Source: Sneathiella sp. (GTDB taxonomy: Bacteria; Pseudomonadota; Alphaproteobacteria; Sneathiellales; Sneathiellaceae). Taken from it: a stretch of 32,762 nt of DNA. The stretch is taken from positions 1-32,762 of the forward strand of contig JAIOYL010000017.1 of the NCBI GenBank assembly GCA_021741195.1. Direction: 5' to 3'. The position numbers were made by a program, and so were the translations under genes. Of this stretch, positions 15,871 to 24,497 are shown one piece after another. The first letter of the stretch is position 1. Each line of letters opens with the position of its first letter. The notes under the pieces are model-generated. The model saw only the letters and a list, made by a program, of their open reading frames with translations, made no database searches and was not told where the DNA came from.

Positions 15871-17007
15871 ATGAAGAACGTGGTAATTGCCGGTTATGCG
15901 CGCTCCCCCTTCACCCTCGCGAGCAAAGGGGAAATGATCAAAATCCGCCCTGATGAAATGGCGGGTCAGGTTATTCGGGGCCTCCTTGAAAAAACCGGCG
16001 TTAGTAAGGAAGACATTGAAGATGTGATCATCGGCTGTGCGTTTCCGGAGGCGGAGCAGGGCCTCAATGTCGCCCGCATTATCAGCTTTCTTGCAGGTCT
16101 CCCGCAAACTGCGGCGGCGGCGACGGTCAACCGCTTCTGCGGATCTTCCATGCAAGCCATACATATGGCGGCAGGCGCAATCCAGATGGGCGCAGGCAAT
16201 GTTTTTATCTGTGGTGGCATTGAGAGCATGACGCGCGTCCCCATGGGTGGCTTCAATCCATCGCCGCACCCCAGGCTCTATAAGGAATATCCGGAGGCCT
16301 ATGTCTCCATGGGTATCACGGCGGAAAATCTTGCCAGAAAATACAGTATCTCGCGCCAGGAGCAGGAGGAGATGGCTGTTGAGAGCCATGCCCGCGCCTC
16401 TGCGGCCCGCGATGCCGGGAAATTCGTTGATGAAATCATTCCGATTGTTGACGGCAATACCCGGGTTGAGCAGGACGGCTGTATTCGTCCAGGTACCTCC
16501 ATGGAAACGCTCGCTGGCCTGAAGCCGGCCTTTGATGCGGCCGGCACGGTGACGGCGGCAACCTCCTCACCGCTGACGGACGGTGCGTCGGCGACGCTTG
16601 TCTGTTCCGAGGAATATGCCGATGCCCATGGCCTTAAAAAGATGGCGCGGATCAGGTCGATCGCCGTTGCGGGCTGTGCGCCGGAACTCATGGGAATCGG
16701 CCCGGTCCCGGCTACAAGAAAAGCGCTGGAGCGCGCAGGCCTGACGCTTGCTGACATTGATATTATCGAACTCAATGAGGCTTTCGCTGCTCAGGCGCTT
16801 GCTGTCCTGAAGGAATCCGGCATGGATTTTAAAAAGACCAACCTCGACGGCGGCGCCATTGCGCTTGGCCATCCGATGGGCGCAACGGGCGCGCGCATCA
16901 CCGGCAAGGTTGCAAGCCTGCTGCAACGCGAAGGCAAGTCGCTCGGTCTCGCCACCCAATGCATCGGCGGTGGACAGGGGATTGCCACGGTTCTGGAGGC
17001 CTGCTGA
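15871..17007 (+). CDS. Acetyl-CoA C-acyltransferase (beta-oxidation thiolase)
   Basis: Cleaves 3-ketoacyl-CoA with CoA to acetyl-CoA and a shortened acyl-CoA, the last step of each beta-oxidation cycle. The protein has 378 residues, as usual for the family. Cys90 in VNRFCGSSMQA is the acyl-accepting nucleophile; NEAFAAQA and GHPMGATGAR provide the second catalytic elements, and CIGGGQG carries the C-terminal Cys. ATG 15871 follows AAGGA by ten bases; GTG 15865 is only four bases away and less likely. It is the first gene of a tight three-gene operon with the dehydrogenase/hydratase and an acyl-CoA dehydrogenase, so it acts in degradation rather than PHB synthesis. Confidence 0.95.
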   Translation: MKNVVIAGYARSPFTLASKGEMIKIRPDEMAGQVIRGLLEKTGVSKEDIEDVIIGCAFPEAEQGLNVARIISFLAGLPQTAAAATVNRFCGSSMQAIHMAAGAIQMGAGNVFICGGIESMTRVPMGGFNPSPHPRLYKEYPEAYVSMGITAENLARKYSISRQEQEEMAVESHARASAARDAGKFVDEIIPIVDGNTRVEQDGCIRPGTSMETLAGLKPAFDAAGTVTAATSSPLTDGASATLVCSEEYADAHGLKKMARIRSIAVAGCAPELMGIGPVPATRKALERAGLTLADIDIIELNEAFAAQALAVLKESGMDFKKTNLDGGAIALGHPMGATGARITGKVASLLQREGKSLGLATQCIGGGQGIATVLEAC

Positions 17008-17009
17008 TC

Positions 17010-19343
17010 ATGGCTATAGAAAAAGTCGCCGTTATCGGCGCAGGTGTGATGGGCGCGGCGATTGCCGCCCACGTTGCCAATGCAGGTGTCCCGGTCGTGT
17101 TACTGGATATCGTTCCAAAAGACGCGAGGAACCGCGATATGCTCGCCGAAGGCGCGGTAGCAAGCATGCTGAAAGTCAAACCCGCGCCGTTCATGCATCC
17201 TAAAAATACGCGGCTGATCACGACGGGTAATCTTGAGGATAACCTTGATCTGATCACCGATTGCGACTGGATTTGCGAAGCGATTATCGAGCATCCGGGC
17301 CTTAAGCAAGACCTCTACAAACGGCTTGATACGGCGCGGAAGAAAGGCTCGATCGTTACCTCCAATACCTCGACGATCCCGCTTAAAACCCTGATGGAGG
17401 GGTTACCTGAAAGCTTCCAGAAGGATTTCGCCATCACCCATTTCTTCAATCCCCCGCGCTACATGCGGCTGTTTGAGCTGGTCGGAGGTAAGCATACCCG
17501 GAAAGAGGCGCTCTCGGAGCTTCGCGAATTTGCCGATGTCTCCTTGGGTAAGGAAGTCGTCGATTGCTATGATACGCCTGGTTTCGTCGGCAACCGGATC
17601 GGCATTTACTGGTCCTCCGTCGCGACACGGTCCGCCTATGATCTTGACCTCACCGTGGAAGAGGCGGACGCGGTTTGCGGCAAACCGATGGGGATTCCCT
17701 CTACCGGGATTTTCGGTCTCGGCGATCTGACAGGTATCGATCTCGGGCCGAAGGTGATCGCCTCCATGCTGACGGAACTCCCAAAAAGCGACGTCCTCGT
17801 GCAGGAGTACGACCCCGACCACCCATTGGTCGCGATGACCGCCAGAATGATCGACGAGGGATATACCGGCCGCAAAGGCAAGGGCGGTTTCTACCGCATC
17901 AATAAAGAGGGCGGCAAGAACGTCAAGGAAGCGCGTAACCTCAAGACCGGCGATTATGCCAAGGCGCAGAAACCGCAGCTCGGCTCTGTCAAGGCGGCCA
18001 GAAAAGGTCTTCGTGCGCTTGTTGAGCATGACGACAAGGGTGGAAAATACGCATGGGCAATCCTTTCCAAGACGATCTCCTATGCTGCGTCGCTGGTTGG
18101 CGAGATCGCCGACGATATTATTGCCATCGATACCGCCATGAAGACCGGTTATGCCTGGAAGTATGGCCCGTTCGAGCAGCTCGACCAGCTTGGCAACAAA
18201 TATTTCGTCGAACGACTGGAAGCTGAGGGTCTGCCAGTGCCAGCGTTTCTCAAAAGAGTAGGCGATCGTCCGCTTTACAAGGAGGAAGGCAAGGACGCGC
18301 TTTATATGACCCTGAAGGGTGACTACGCCGTCGTGCCGGTTCGTGAGGGCGCTTGGATGCTCGCGGATATCAAGCGTGGTAATCAGCCAGTAATGTCGAA
18401 CAAGGGCGCCAGCATCTGGGACCTCGGCGATGGTGTCGCCTGTCTCGAGCTTCATACCAAGATGAATTCCATCGATCAGGATGTCGTCACGATGCTGGTT
18501 GAGGCGGGCAAGATCGACAAGAAGGGATTCAAGGCACTGGTTATTGGGAATGATGCTGATAATTTCTCTGTTGGCGCCAATGTCGGACTGGTCCTCTTCG
18601 CCGCCAACGCTGCCATGTGGCCGGTGATCGAAAACCAGATTTCCGAAGGGCAGAACGCCCTTTTGAAGCTCAAATATGCGCCATTCCCGGTGGTTGCCGC
18701 CCCGGCGGGTATGGCCCTGGGGGGCGGCTGTGAGATTGTTCTCGCGGCCAGCGCCGTGCAGGCCCATGCGGAAAGCTATATGGGCCTTGTCGAGGTTGGC
18801 GTTGGGGTTCTTCCCGGCTTCGGTGGCTGCAAGGAACTTGTCATGCGGGCGATGCTGAACAAGAAGCGGCCGGGCGGACCGATGCCCGCGCTCTCGGGCG
18901 TGTTCGAGGCCATCTCCACGGCCAAGGTTGCGACCAGTGCCGCTGAGGCGCGTGATATGCTGATCCTCCGCGACAGCGACCGGATCACCATGAACCGCAA
19001 GCGCGTTCTCGCCGATGCCAAGAAACGGGCGCTCGAAATGGTCGAAGGCTACAAGGCCCCGGAACCGGTTGAGATCAACCTGCCGGGACCAACCGCAGCG
19101 GCCGCATTTGATATGGCGGTCTCCGGGTTCGTTTCCATGGGCAGAGCCACGGCCTACGACGGCATAGTCAGTGAGCAGGTCGCCCGTGTACTGACAGGGG
19201 GCGATACGGATATCACCCAGCCAGTAACCGAGAAAAAACTGTTGGAACTGGAACGCGAAGGCTTCATGGCCCTCATCCATAACCATAAAACGCTCGACCG
19301 GATTGAGCATATGCTTACCACCGGTAAGCCGCTCAGGAATTAA
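17010..19343 (+). CDS. 3-hydroxyacyl-CoA dehydrogenase / enoyl-CoA hydratase fusion (FadN-like order)
   Basis: Catalyses the middle two steps of beta-oxidation in one 777-residue chain. The order is dehydrogenase first: the NAD-binding site VIGAGVMGAAIA is at residues 8-19, the catalytic His144 is in ITHFFNPP, and two dehydrogenase C-terminal domains follow to about residue 430. The crotonase domain then spans about 460-690, with GGGCEIVLAA and MGLVEVGVG holding both catalytic glutamates. E. coli FadB has the opposite order, while Bacillus FadN has this one. The start at 17010 is two bases after the thiolase stop, with GGAGG ten bases upstream. Confidence 0.94.
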   Translation: MAIEKVAVIGAGVMGAAIAAHVANAGVPVVLLDIVPKDARNRDMLAEGAVASMLKVKPAPFMHPKNTRLITTGNLEDNLDLITDCDWICEAIIEHPGLKQDLYKRLDTARKKGSIVTSNTSTIPLKTLMEGLPESFQKDFAITHFFNPPRYMRLFELVGGKHTRKEALSELREFADVSLGKEVVDCYDTPGFVGNRIGIYWSSVATRSAYDLDLTVEEADAVCGKPMGIPSTGIFGLGDLTGIDLGPKVIASMLTELPKSDVLVQEYDPDHPLVAMTARMIDEGYTGRKGKGGFYRINKEGGKNVKEARNLKTGDYAKAQKPQLGSVKAARKGLRALVEHDDKGGKYAWAILSKTISYAASLVGEIADDIIAIDTAMKTGYAWKYGPFEQLDQLGNKYFVERLEAEGLPVPAFLKRVGDRPLYKEEGKDALYMTLKGDYAVVPVREGAWMLADIKRGNQPVMSNKGASIWDLGDGVACLELHTKMNSIDQDVVTMLVEAGKIDKKGFKALVIGNDADNFSVGANVGLVLFAANAAMWPVIENQISEGQNALLKLKYAPFPVVAAPAGMALGGGCEIVLAASAVQAHAESYMGLVEVGVGVLPGFGGCKELVMRAMLNKKRPGGPMPALSGVFEAISTAKVATSAAEARDMLILRDSDRITMNRKRVLADAKKRALEMVEGYKAPEPVEINLPGPTAAAAFDMAVSGFVSMGRATAYDGIVSEQVARVLTGGDTDITQPVTEKKLLELEREGFMALIHNHKTLDRIEHMLTTGKPLRN

Positions 19344-19356
19344 AAGGAGTTTCGAG

Positions 19357-21147
19357 ATGCCTGTTTATAACGCACCGGTCAAAGACTTCAAATTTGTCCT
19401 CTATGACCTTCTCGGTCTCGACAAGATGACCAATATGCCGGGGTTTGAGGACGCGACACCGGATATGATTGATGCAATCCTTGAAGAGGGTGGCAAGTTA
19501 ATGAGCGAGGTGATCCAGCCGCTCAATCAGGTCGGCGACAGGGAAGGCTGCACCTGGAATGACGGCGAGGTCAAAACGCCGACCGGCTTCAGGAAAGCCT
19601 ATGACGAATATCGCGAGGCGGGCTGGATGGGTCTCGATGCAGATCCGGAATATGGCGGGCAGGGGCTCCCCCATGTGATCGGCATTGCCTTTGCCGAGAT
19701 GATGAGCGCAGCGAATATGGCGTTCGGCATGTATCCGGGTCTTACCCACGGTGCCTACGCAGCGATCCATCGCCACGGCACGGACGAGCAGAAGCGGACA
19801 TGGCTTCCGAAAATGGTCACTGGCGACTGGACCGGCACCATGAACCTGACCGAGCCGCATTGCGGCACCGATCTTGGCCTGATGCGCACCAAGGCCGTCC
19901 CGCAGGACGACGGCAGCTATAAAGTTACTGGCACCAAGATTTTCATTTCGGCTGGTGAGCATGACATGTCGGAAAATATCATCCATCTGGTGCTGGCGAA
20001 AATTCCGGGCGGCCCGGAGGGGATCAAGGGCGTCTCACTCTTTATCGTGCCGAAGTTCCTGCTCGATGCTGATGGTAATCCGGGAACGCGCAACGGCGTT
20101 GCCTGCGGCTCGATTGAACACAAGATGGGCATTCATGGCAACTCCACCTGCGTCATGAACTACGAGGAGGCGACCGGCTGGCTGCTGGGTGAGCCGCACA
20201 AGGGCATGCGCGCCATGTTCACCATGATGAATGCCGCTCGACTTGGTGTTGGCATTCAAGGCCTCAGCCAGGCTGAGGTTGCCTATCAGAATGCGGTGAT
20301 CTACGCGAAAGATCGTCTTCAGGGTCGCTCGATCTCAGGCGTCAAGGCGCCGGATAAACCCGCCGACCCGATCATCGTGCATCCGGATATCCGGCGCAAT
20401 CTCCTGATGATCCGTGCCTTCACCGAAGGCGCGCGCGCGCTCGGTCTCTGGGCGGGCTTGCAAGTCGATATGGTGGAAAAGCATCCGGAAGAAGAAGGCC
20501 GCCGCGCGGCGGATGAGGCGCTTTCGCTTCTGACGCCGGTGATCAAGGCCTATTTCACCGATATGGGCTTTGAACTCGCGGCGACCGCGATGCAATGCTA
20601 TGGCGGCCACGGGTATATTCAGGAATGGGGGATGGAGCAGTTCGTCCGCGACGCCCGCATTACCCAGATTTATGAAGGGGCGAACGGTATCCAGGCGCTC
20701 GATTTGGTGGGCCGCAAGCTGCCGCAGAACATGGGCCGTAATCTCCGTCAGTTCTTCCATCCGGTGGATGCCTTCATCCAGGAAAATATGATGGATCCGG
20801 ATCAAAAGGAATTCGTCCTACCGCTTGCCAAAGCCTTTGCAAAGCTGCAGCAGGGCACCGCGATGCTCGGCGAGAAGGGCATGAAAAATCCGGATGAAGC
20901 CGGAGCAGGCTCTACCGAGTATCTTCGCATGTTCGGCCTCGTCGCGCTCGGTTTCATGTGGGCGCAGATGGCGAAGATAGCGAAGGCGAAGCTGGCCGAT
21001 GGGGCGGACGATCCAGAGTTCTACAAGACCAAGCTGGTCACCGCGCGTTTCTTCTTTGAACGCATGATCCCCGATGTTTCCTCCCTGCTTGTGAAAATGA
21101 GCGCGGGCGCAAAAACGATGATGGAACTGGATGCGGAAGCGTTTTAG
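19357..21147 (+). CDS. Acyl-CoA dehydrogenase, long form (FadE/DmdC-like)
   Basis: An FAD enzyme oxidising acyl-CoA to trans-2-enoyl-CoA. At 596 residues it is longer than the usual 380, with an N-terminal extension (YNAPVKDFKFVLYDLLGLDK) and an extra C-terminal domain, as in FadE-type and DmdC enzymes. NLTEPHCGTDLGL is the FAD/substrate loop, and QIYEGANGIQALDL keeps the glutamate at the MCAD-type catalytic base position. ATG 19357 has AAAAGGAG seven bases upstream. DmdC acts on methylmercaptopropionyl-CoA in DMSP breakdown, but the two upstream beta-oxidation genes argue for fatty acid use. A strong terminator ends the operon. Confidence 0.93.
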   Translation: MPVYNAPVKDFKFVLYDLLGLDKMTNMPGFEDATPDMIDAILEEGGKLMSEVIQPLNQVGDREGCTWNDGEVKTPTGFRKAYDEYREAGWMGLDADPEYGGQGLPHVIGIAFAEMMSAANMAFGMYPGLTHGAYAAIHRHGTDEQKRTWLPKMVTGDWTGTMNLTEPHCGTDLGLMRTKAVPQDDGSYKVTGTKIFISAGEHDMSENIIHLVLAKIPGGPEGIKGVSLFIVPKFLLDADGNPGTRNGVACGSIEHKMGIHGNSTCVMNYEEATGWLLGEPHKGMRAMFTMMNAARLGVGIQGLSQAEVAYQNAVIYAKDRLQGRSISGVKAPDKPADPIIVHPDIRRNLLMIRAFTEGARALGLWAGLQVDMVEKHPEEEGRRAADEALSLLTPVIKAYFTDMGFELAATAMQCYGGHGYIQEWGMEQFVRDARITQIYEGANGIQALDLVGRKLPQNMGRNLRQFFHPVDAFIQENMMDPDQKEFVLPLAKAFAKLQQGTAMLGEKGMKNPDEAGAGSTEYLRMFGLVALGFMWAQMAKIAKAKLADGADDPEFYKTKLVTARFFFERMIPDVSSLLVKMSAGAKTMMELDAEAF

Positions 21148-21168
21148 TCGAAAATCTGTAGACTACTC

Positions 21169-21198
21169 AAAAGGCGGGGACATAACCCCGCCTTTTTT
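21169..21198 (+). terminator. Rho-independent terminator of the beta-oxidation operon
   Basis: The stem AAAAGGCGGGG pairs with CCCCGCCTTTT around a six-base loop, and the T-tract continues after it. It starts 21 bases after the stop codon. Confidence 0.95.
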
Positions 21199-21278
21199 GC
21201 TGAATTCAGCCTTTCATTGGTCGCTCCGGTAGTTTTTTTGTAGTATCCAATTAGTCCCTCGGCTACACTGCGAGCAGA

Positions 21279-21297
21279 AATTGACAAATTGTCAATT
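21279..21297. promoter_or_regulatory. 19-bp palindrome upstream of the second acyl-CoA dehydrogenase
   Basis: AATTGACAAATTGTCAATT is a perfect palindrome about a single central base, ending 43 bases before ATG 21341. Its size and position suit a TetR- or MarR-type operator. The regulator is unknown and no second copy was seen. Confidence 0.55.
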
Positions 21298-21340
21298 ACA
21301 GGGAAAAGTCGCACGAACCATAAAAAATAAAGGTGGCGAA

Positions 21341-22477
21341 ATGATTGAACGGTCCATTTTCAGTGAAGAACATAATATCTTTCGGGCGACGGTCCGCCGT
21401 TTCTATGAAGAGCATATAATTCCCTATCATGCCCAATGGGAAAAGGACGGACAGGTCAGTCGAGAAGCCTGGCAGGAAGCCGGCAGGCAGGGCCTTCTCT
21501 GTATGCCGATACCGGAAGAATACGGCGGCGCAGGTGCGGACAAGCTCTACAGCATCATCATGATGGAAGAGCAGGCGCGCGCAGGCACCTCAGGGCCTGG
21601 CTTTGGCCTGCATTCCGAAATCGTCGGACCCTACATCCTCCATTACGGCACCGAGGAGCAGAAAAAGAATTATCTGCCGAGAATGGCGCGCGGCGAAATC
21701 ATTGGCGCCATTGCCATGACAGAACCCGGCGCGGGTTCCGACCTGCAAGGGGTCAAGACCCGCGCGGTGAAAGATGGCGACGACTACATCATCAATGGCT
21801 CCAAGACCTTTATCACCAACGGCTACATGTCTGATCTGGTGATCGTCGTGACCAAGACGGACCCGACAGCCGGAGCGAAGGGAACGACGTTATTTTTGGT
21901 AGAGGCTGGTACGCCCGGTTTCGAAAAAGGCCGCAACCTTGAGAAGCTCGGCCTGAAGGCCCAGGATACCGCGGAGCTCTTCTTTGATGATGTGCGCGTT
22001 CCGGCGAGCAATATGCTTGGCGGCGAAGGCAAGGGCTTTTTCTGCCTGATGCAGGAACTGGCCTGGGAGCGGTTGCAGATTGCCATCGGCGCAACGGCGA
22101 CGATGGAAGCGGTTCTGGAAGAAACGATCGAATATACGAAAGATCGAAGCGCCTTCGGCAAGAATATCATTCAGTTTCAGAATACCCGCTTCAAGCTCGC
22201 GGAGCAGAAAACCCAGGTTCAGATTGCCCGCGTTTTTGTCGATAAATGTATCGAGGAACTGCTGAAAGGCAAGCTGGATGTTGCCACCGCCGCCATGGCG
22301 AAGTACTGGTGTTCAGACCTTGAAAACAAGGTCATTGACGAATGCCTTCAGCTTCATGGCGGGTACGGTTTTATGTGGGAATTCCGCGTTGCCCGCTCTT
22401 ACGCTGACGCGCGTGTCCAGCGGATATATGGCGGTACCAACGAAATCATGAAGGAACTCATCGCCCGCGAGCTTTGA
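21341..22477 (+). CDS. Acyl-CoA dehydrogenase (378 aa)
   Basis: An FAD-dependent dehydrogenase of standard length, probably acting on medium/long or branched acyl-CoA. AIAMTEPGAGSDLQGVKT is the FAD loop, INGSKTFITNG the conserved core, and ECLQLHGGYGFMWEFRVARS the C-terminal signature. The IYGGTNEIMKELI segment has Gly where MCAD has its catalytic Glu; the base is likely the Glu in LAWERL, as in isovaleryl- and long-chain acyl-CoA dehydrogenases. The start at 21341 is chosen over a TTG inside the upstream palindrome and has AAGGTGG close upstream. It is separated from the preceding operon by a terminator, so it is its own transcription unit. Confidence 0.95.
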   Translation: MIERSIFSEEHNIFRATVRRFYEEHIIPYHAQWEKDGQVSREAWQEAGRQGLLCMPIPEEYGGAGADKLYSIIMMEEQARAGTSGPGFGLHSEIVGPYILHYGTEEQKKNYLPRMARGEIIGAIAMTEPGAGSDLQGVKTRAVKDGDDYIINGSKTFITNGYMSDLVIVVTKTDPTAGAKGTTLFLVEAGTPGFEKGRNLEKLGLKAQDTAELFFDDVRVPASNMLGGEGKGFFCLMQELAWERLQIAIGATATMEAVLEETIEYTKDRSAFGKNIIQFQNTRFKLAEQKTQVQIARVFVDKCIEELLKGKLDVATAAMAKYWCSDLENKVIDECLQLHGGYGFMWEFRVARSYADARVQRIYGGTNEIMKELIAREL

Positions 22478-22586
22478 GGCCGGGGAACGTCGCTATACTG
22501 CGAACGCGATAGCGGCGTTGGTTTCGGGCTGGCGATTTCTGGTCCTTGCGGCGAGGCGCGATATGCAACCTATAGACGAATATTAC

Positions 22587-22602
22587 TGTTTCACGTGAAA
22601 CG
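22587..22602. promoter_or_regulatory. parS-like ParB binding site
   Basis: TGTTTCACGTGAAACG contains the perfect 14-bp palindrome GTTTCACGTGAAAC and matches the bacterial parS consensus (TGTTTCACGTGAAACA) at 15 of 16 positions. parS sites recruit ParB for chromosome segregation and usually cluster near the replication origin, often intergenic as here. parA and parB are not in the window. Confidence 0.85.
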
Positions 22603-22652
22603 CCAAATTTCTGCCAGTCGTATCTGAAATACATCGCCGCATTCCTTTTTCT

Positions 22653-22694
22653 AAATACCGGGGCTGCTGATTACAAAGGGCATCCCCGGTATTT
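22653..22694. terminator. Probable bidirectional terminator
   Basis: AAATACCGGGG pairs with CCCCGGTATTT across a 20-base loop, with A-rich and T-rich flanks. It lies between the rightward acyl-CoA dehydrogenase and the leftward methyltransferase and could end both. The long loop lowers confidence. Confidence 0.65.
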
Positions 22695-22705
22695 TCATTT
22701 TCCGG

Positions 22706-23650
22706 TCAGTGCAGATGTTGATGCACGGCGCCGACATGGCGGTGATCCGTGCCGCAGCACCCTCCGATGACGGCAAGGTTCGGCAAATACTTTGCGAGTT
22801 TGACGTGCTGCTCGCCGAATTCCGCTGGGTTGCCGTCATCCAGCTCTTCGGCTTCATCTAATTCCGCATGGCTGAGCCTGGACGCATTGGCGCGAAGGCC
22901 GCCGATCCGGCTGCGCCAGCTTCCGCCTGTTTTCAGGACATTCTCGAAATGCGTCGGATGGGCGCAATTGATCATGTAATAGGCGGGACCATTTCCGGTT
23001 TCCCGATCAGTTTTCTCAATAGCCTGTTGAAGCGGCTCGCCGGTCGGCAGGTTCCCATTCGTCTCGACGGTGAAGGAGATGACAACGGGAATTCCGGCCT
23101 CTACGCCGAGCCTTGTAATGCCGATCGCTTCTTCCGCATAGGTGATCGTAACTGCCGTGATCATATCCGCACCTGCGTCCGCGAAAGAAGTAATCTGTGC
23201 CCGGTGATAATCGGCGGCTTCCGCTGCTGACATGAAGAAGGAGGGGTTGTAGCCATCTCCGCGCGGACCAATCACGCCATTTATGACGCATTTGGTCGTC
23301 TCGGTTTCGTGGGCATCGCGGATGCCTTTGAGCAATTCAACGGATTCACGGTTGACGGCGTCCAGAGCCTCCGGGCTGTAGCCGAGAAGGTCGCCCCAAT
23401 CCCGGCTCGCTCGCCATGTCGGCGTGTCAAGGATTATCCCCGTGCCATTGTCTTTGGCGATGCTGATATATTTCAGCAGGTAATTTTCAATCGCTTGCTT
23501 GCCTTTGACGTCCCGTAAAAGATCGAACGCCGCAAAATAGGGTAAGTCGAACCCCTCATGAAAAAGTAAGGTGGTTTCAAGGCCGCCATCGGTCAGGAAT
23601 ATCTTTTCGCCGATCTGTGGCAGTTGATTTCTGTATTTAGCTCGTATCAT
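22706..23650 (-). CDS. Homocysteine S-methyltransferase family protein (MmuM-like)
   Basis: A 314-residue zinc-dependent methyltransferase of the Pfam S-methyl_trans family, which transfers a methyl group from donors such as S-methylmethionine to homocysteine. FLTDGGLETTLLF at the N-terminus, ILDTPTWRASRDWG, and the zinc-ligand regions NCAHPTHF and IGGCCGTDHRH are all present. ATG 23650 has AAGGA eight bases upstream. There is no MetH or cobalamin domain. It is divergent from a TetR gene, and the shared region contains a GGTACA half-site near its own promoter side, so the TetR protein may control it. The exact methyl donor is not predictable. Confidence 0.9.
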   Translation of the reverse strand: MIRAKYRNQLPQIGEKIFLTDGGLETTLLFHEGFDLPYFAAFDLLRDVKGKQAIENYLLKYISIAKDNGTGIILDTPTWRASRDWGDLLGYSPEALDAVNRESVELLKGIRDAHETETTKCVINGVIGPRGDGYNPSFFMSAAEAADYHRAQITSFADAGADMITAVTITYAEEAIGITRLGVEAGIPVVISFTVETNGNLPTGEPLQQAIEKTDRETGNGPAYYMINCAHPTHFENVLKTGGSWRSRIGGLRANASRLSHAELDEAEELDDGNPAEFGEQHVKLAKYLPNLAVIGGCCGTDHRHVGAVHQHLH

Positions 23651-23822
23651 AATTTTTATCCTTCCAAACAGTGATGGCAGGAAAATATGTACGGCATGGT
23701 GAGGTGACTAGCAGGCTCGTGGTACAGTTAGGAAATCATGTAAAAACATCATATATTTCAATATGTTAAACTATTTAAAACATCATCAAAAGGTGCTAAG
23801 ATGGAAATGGGCTGGATGAAAC

Positions 23823-23850
23823 TGTACCAAGGGTACAGTACCCGCGGTAC
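23823..23850. promoter_or_regulatory. GGTAC dyad array, probable TetR operator
   Basis: Three overlapping dyads occur in 28 bases: TGTACC-N3-GGTACA (23823-23837), GGGTACAGTACCC (23831-23843) and GTACC-CGC-GGTAC (23838-23850). They end 19 bases before the TetR start codon at 23870. Another half-site, GGTACAG, lies at 23721-23727 on the methyltransferase side. Autoregulation by the adjacent TetR protein is the simplest reading. Confidence 0.65.
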
Positions 23851-23869
23851 GAAAATATGCGAGGAAACA

Positions 23870-24487
23870 ATGAGAAAAGGCGCAGAAACAAAAGAACGGC
23901 TGCTCTCCATTGCGGAGACCGCAATATTGGCGAAAGGCTTCGGAGCGACGTCGATTGAGGAATTGATCGCTGAAGCTGAAATCACCAAGAGCGGGTTCTT
24001 TTACCATTTCAAGGACAAGACGGAACTTGCCCGGGCTCTCATTCACCGCTATCTCGAAAATGACGAGGTTGTTCTGGATGATCTGTTTAATCGCGCCCGG
24101 GAACTGAATGACGACCCCCTTCATGCATTTCTGATCGGCCTGAAACTTATGGCGGAAATGATGGCGGATTTGCCGGAGGGGCATCCGGGCTGTCTGGTGG
24201 CGACAATTTGCTATCAGGAACGCCTGTTCGACAGGGAGATCCACGAGCTTACGCGCAGCGGCGCCATTGCCTGGCGCGATAGGTTTGTTAACGTGCTCAA
24301 TGAGATCAGCGAGATTTATCCACCCAATGACGATGTTGATATGGTCGAAGTTGCCGACTTGATTTCAACAATTGTTGAGGGAGGTATTATCATGTCCAAG
24401 GCATTGAAGGAACCGAAGAAACTGGCCTCCCAGGTCATGCTGTTGCGCTCCTATATAAAGCTGTTGTTCAGTCCCCGACTAACGTGA
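23870..24487 (+). CDS. TetR/AcrR family transcriptional regulator
   Basis: A 205-residue regulator. The N-terminal helix-turn-helix ILAKGFGATSIEELIAEAEI and TKSGFFYHFKDKTELARALI are typical TetR. The C-terminal ligand domain contains GHPGCLVATICYQERLFD, a cysteine-bearing pattern seen in one TetR subgroup. The start is ATG 23870 with AGGA five bases upstream; starting at 23801 would add 23 residues translated through the operator array. It is divergent from the methyltransferase gene and convergent, 10 bases apart, with a thioesterase gene. The ligand is unknown. Confidence 0.92.
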   Translation: MRKGAETKERLLSIAETAILAKGFGATSIEELIAEAEITKSGFFYHFKDKTELARALIHRYLENDEVVLDDLFNRARELNDDPLHAFLIGLKLMAEMMADLPEGHPGCLVATICYQERLFDREIHELTRSGAIAWRDRFVNVLNEISEIYPPNDDVDMVEVADLISTIVEGGIIMSKALKEPKKLASQVMLLRSYIKLLFSPRLT

Positions 24488-24497
24488 GGGCGAAGGC

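Noticed and set aside
17403-19310. A 635-codon open frame antisense to the dehydrogenase/hydratase gene
   Set aside because: It mirrors the codon pattern of the real gene, shows no domain, and the plus strand protein has full catalytic motifs.
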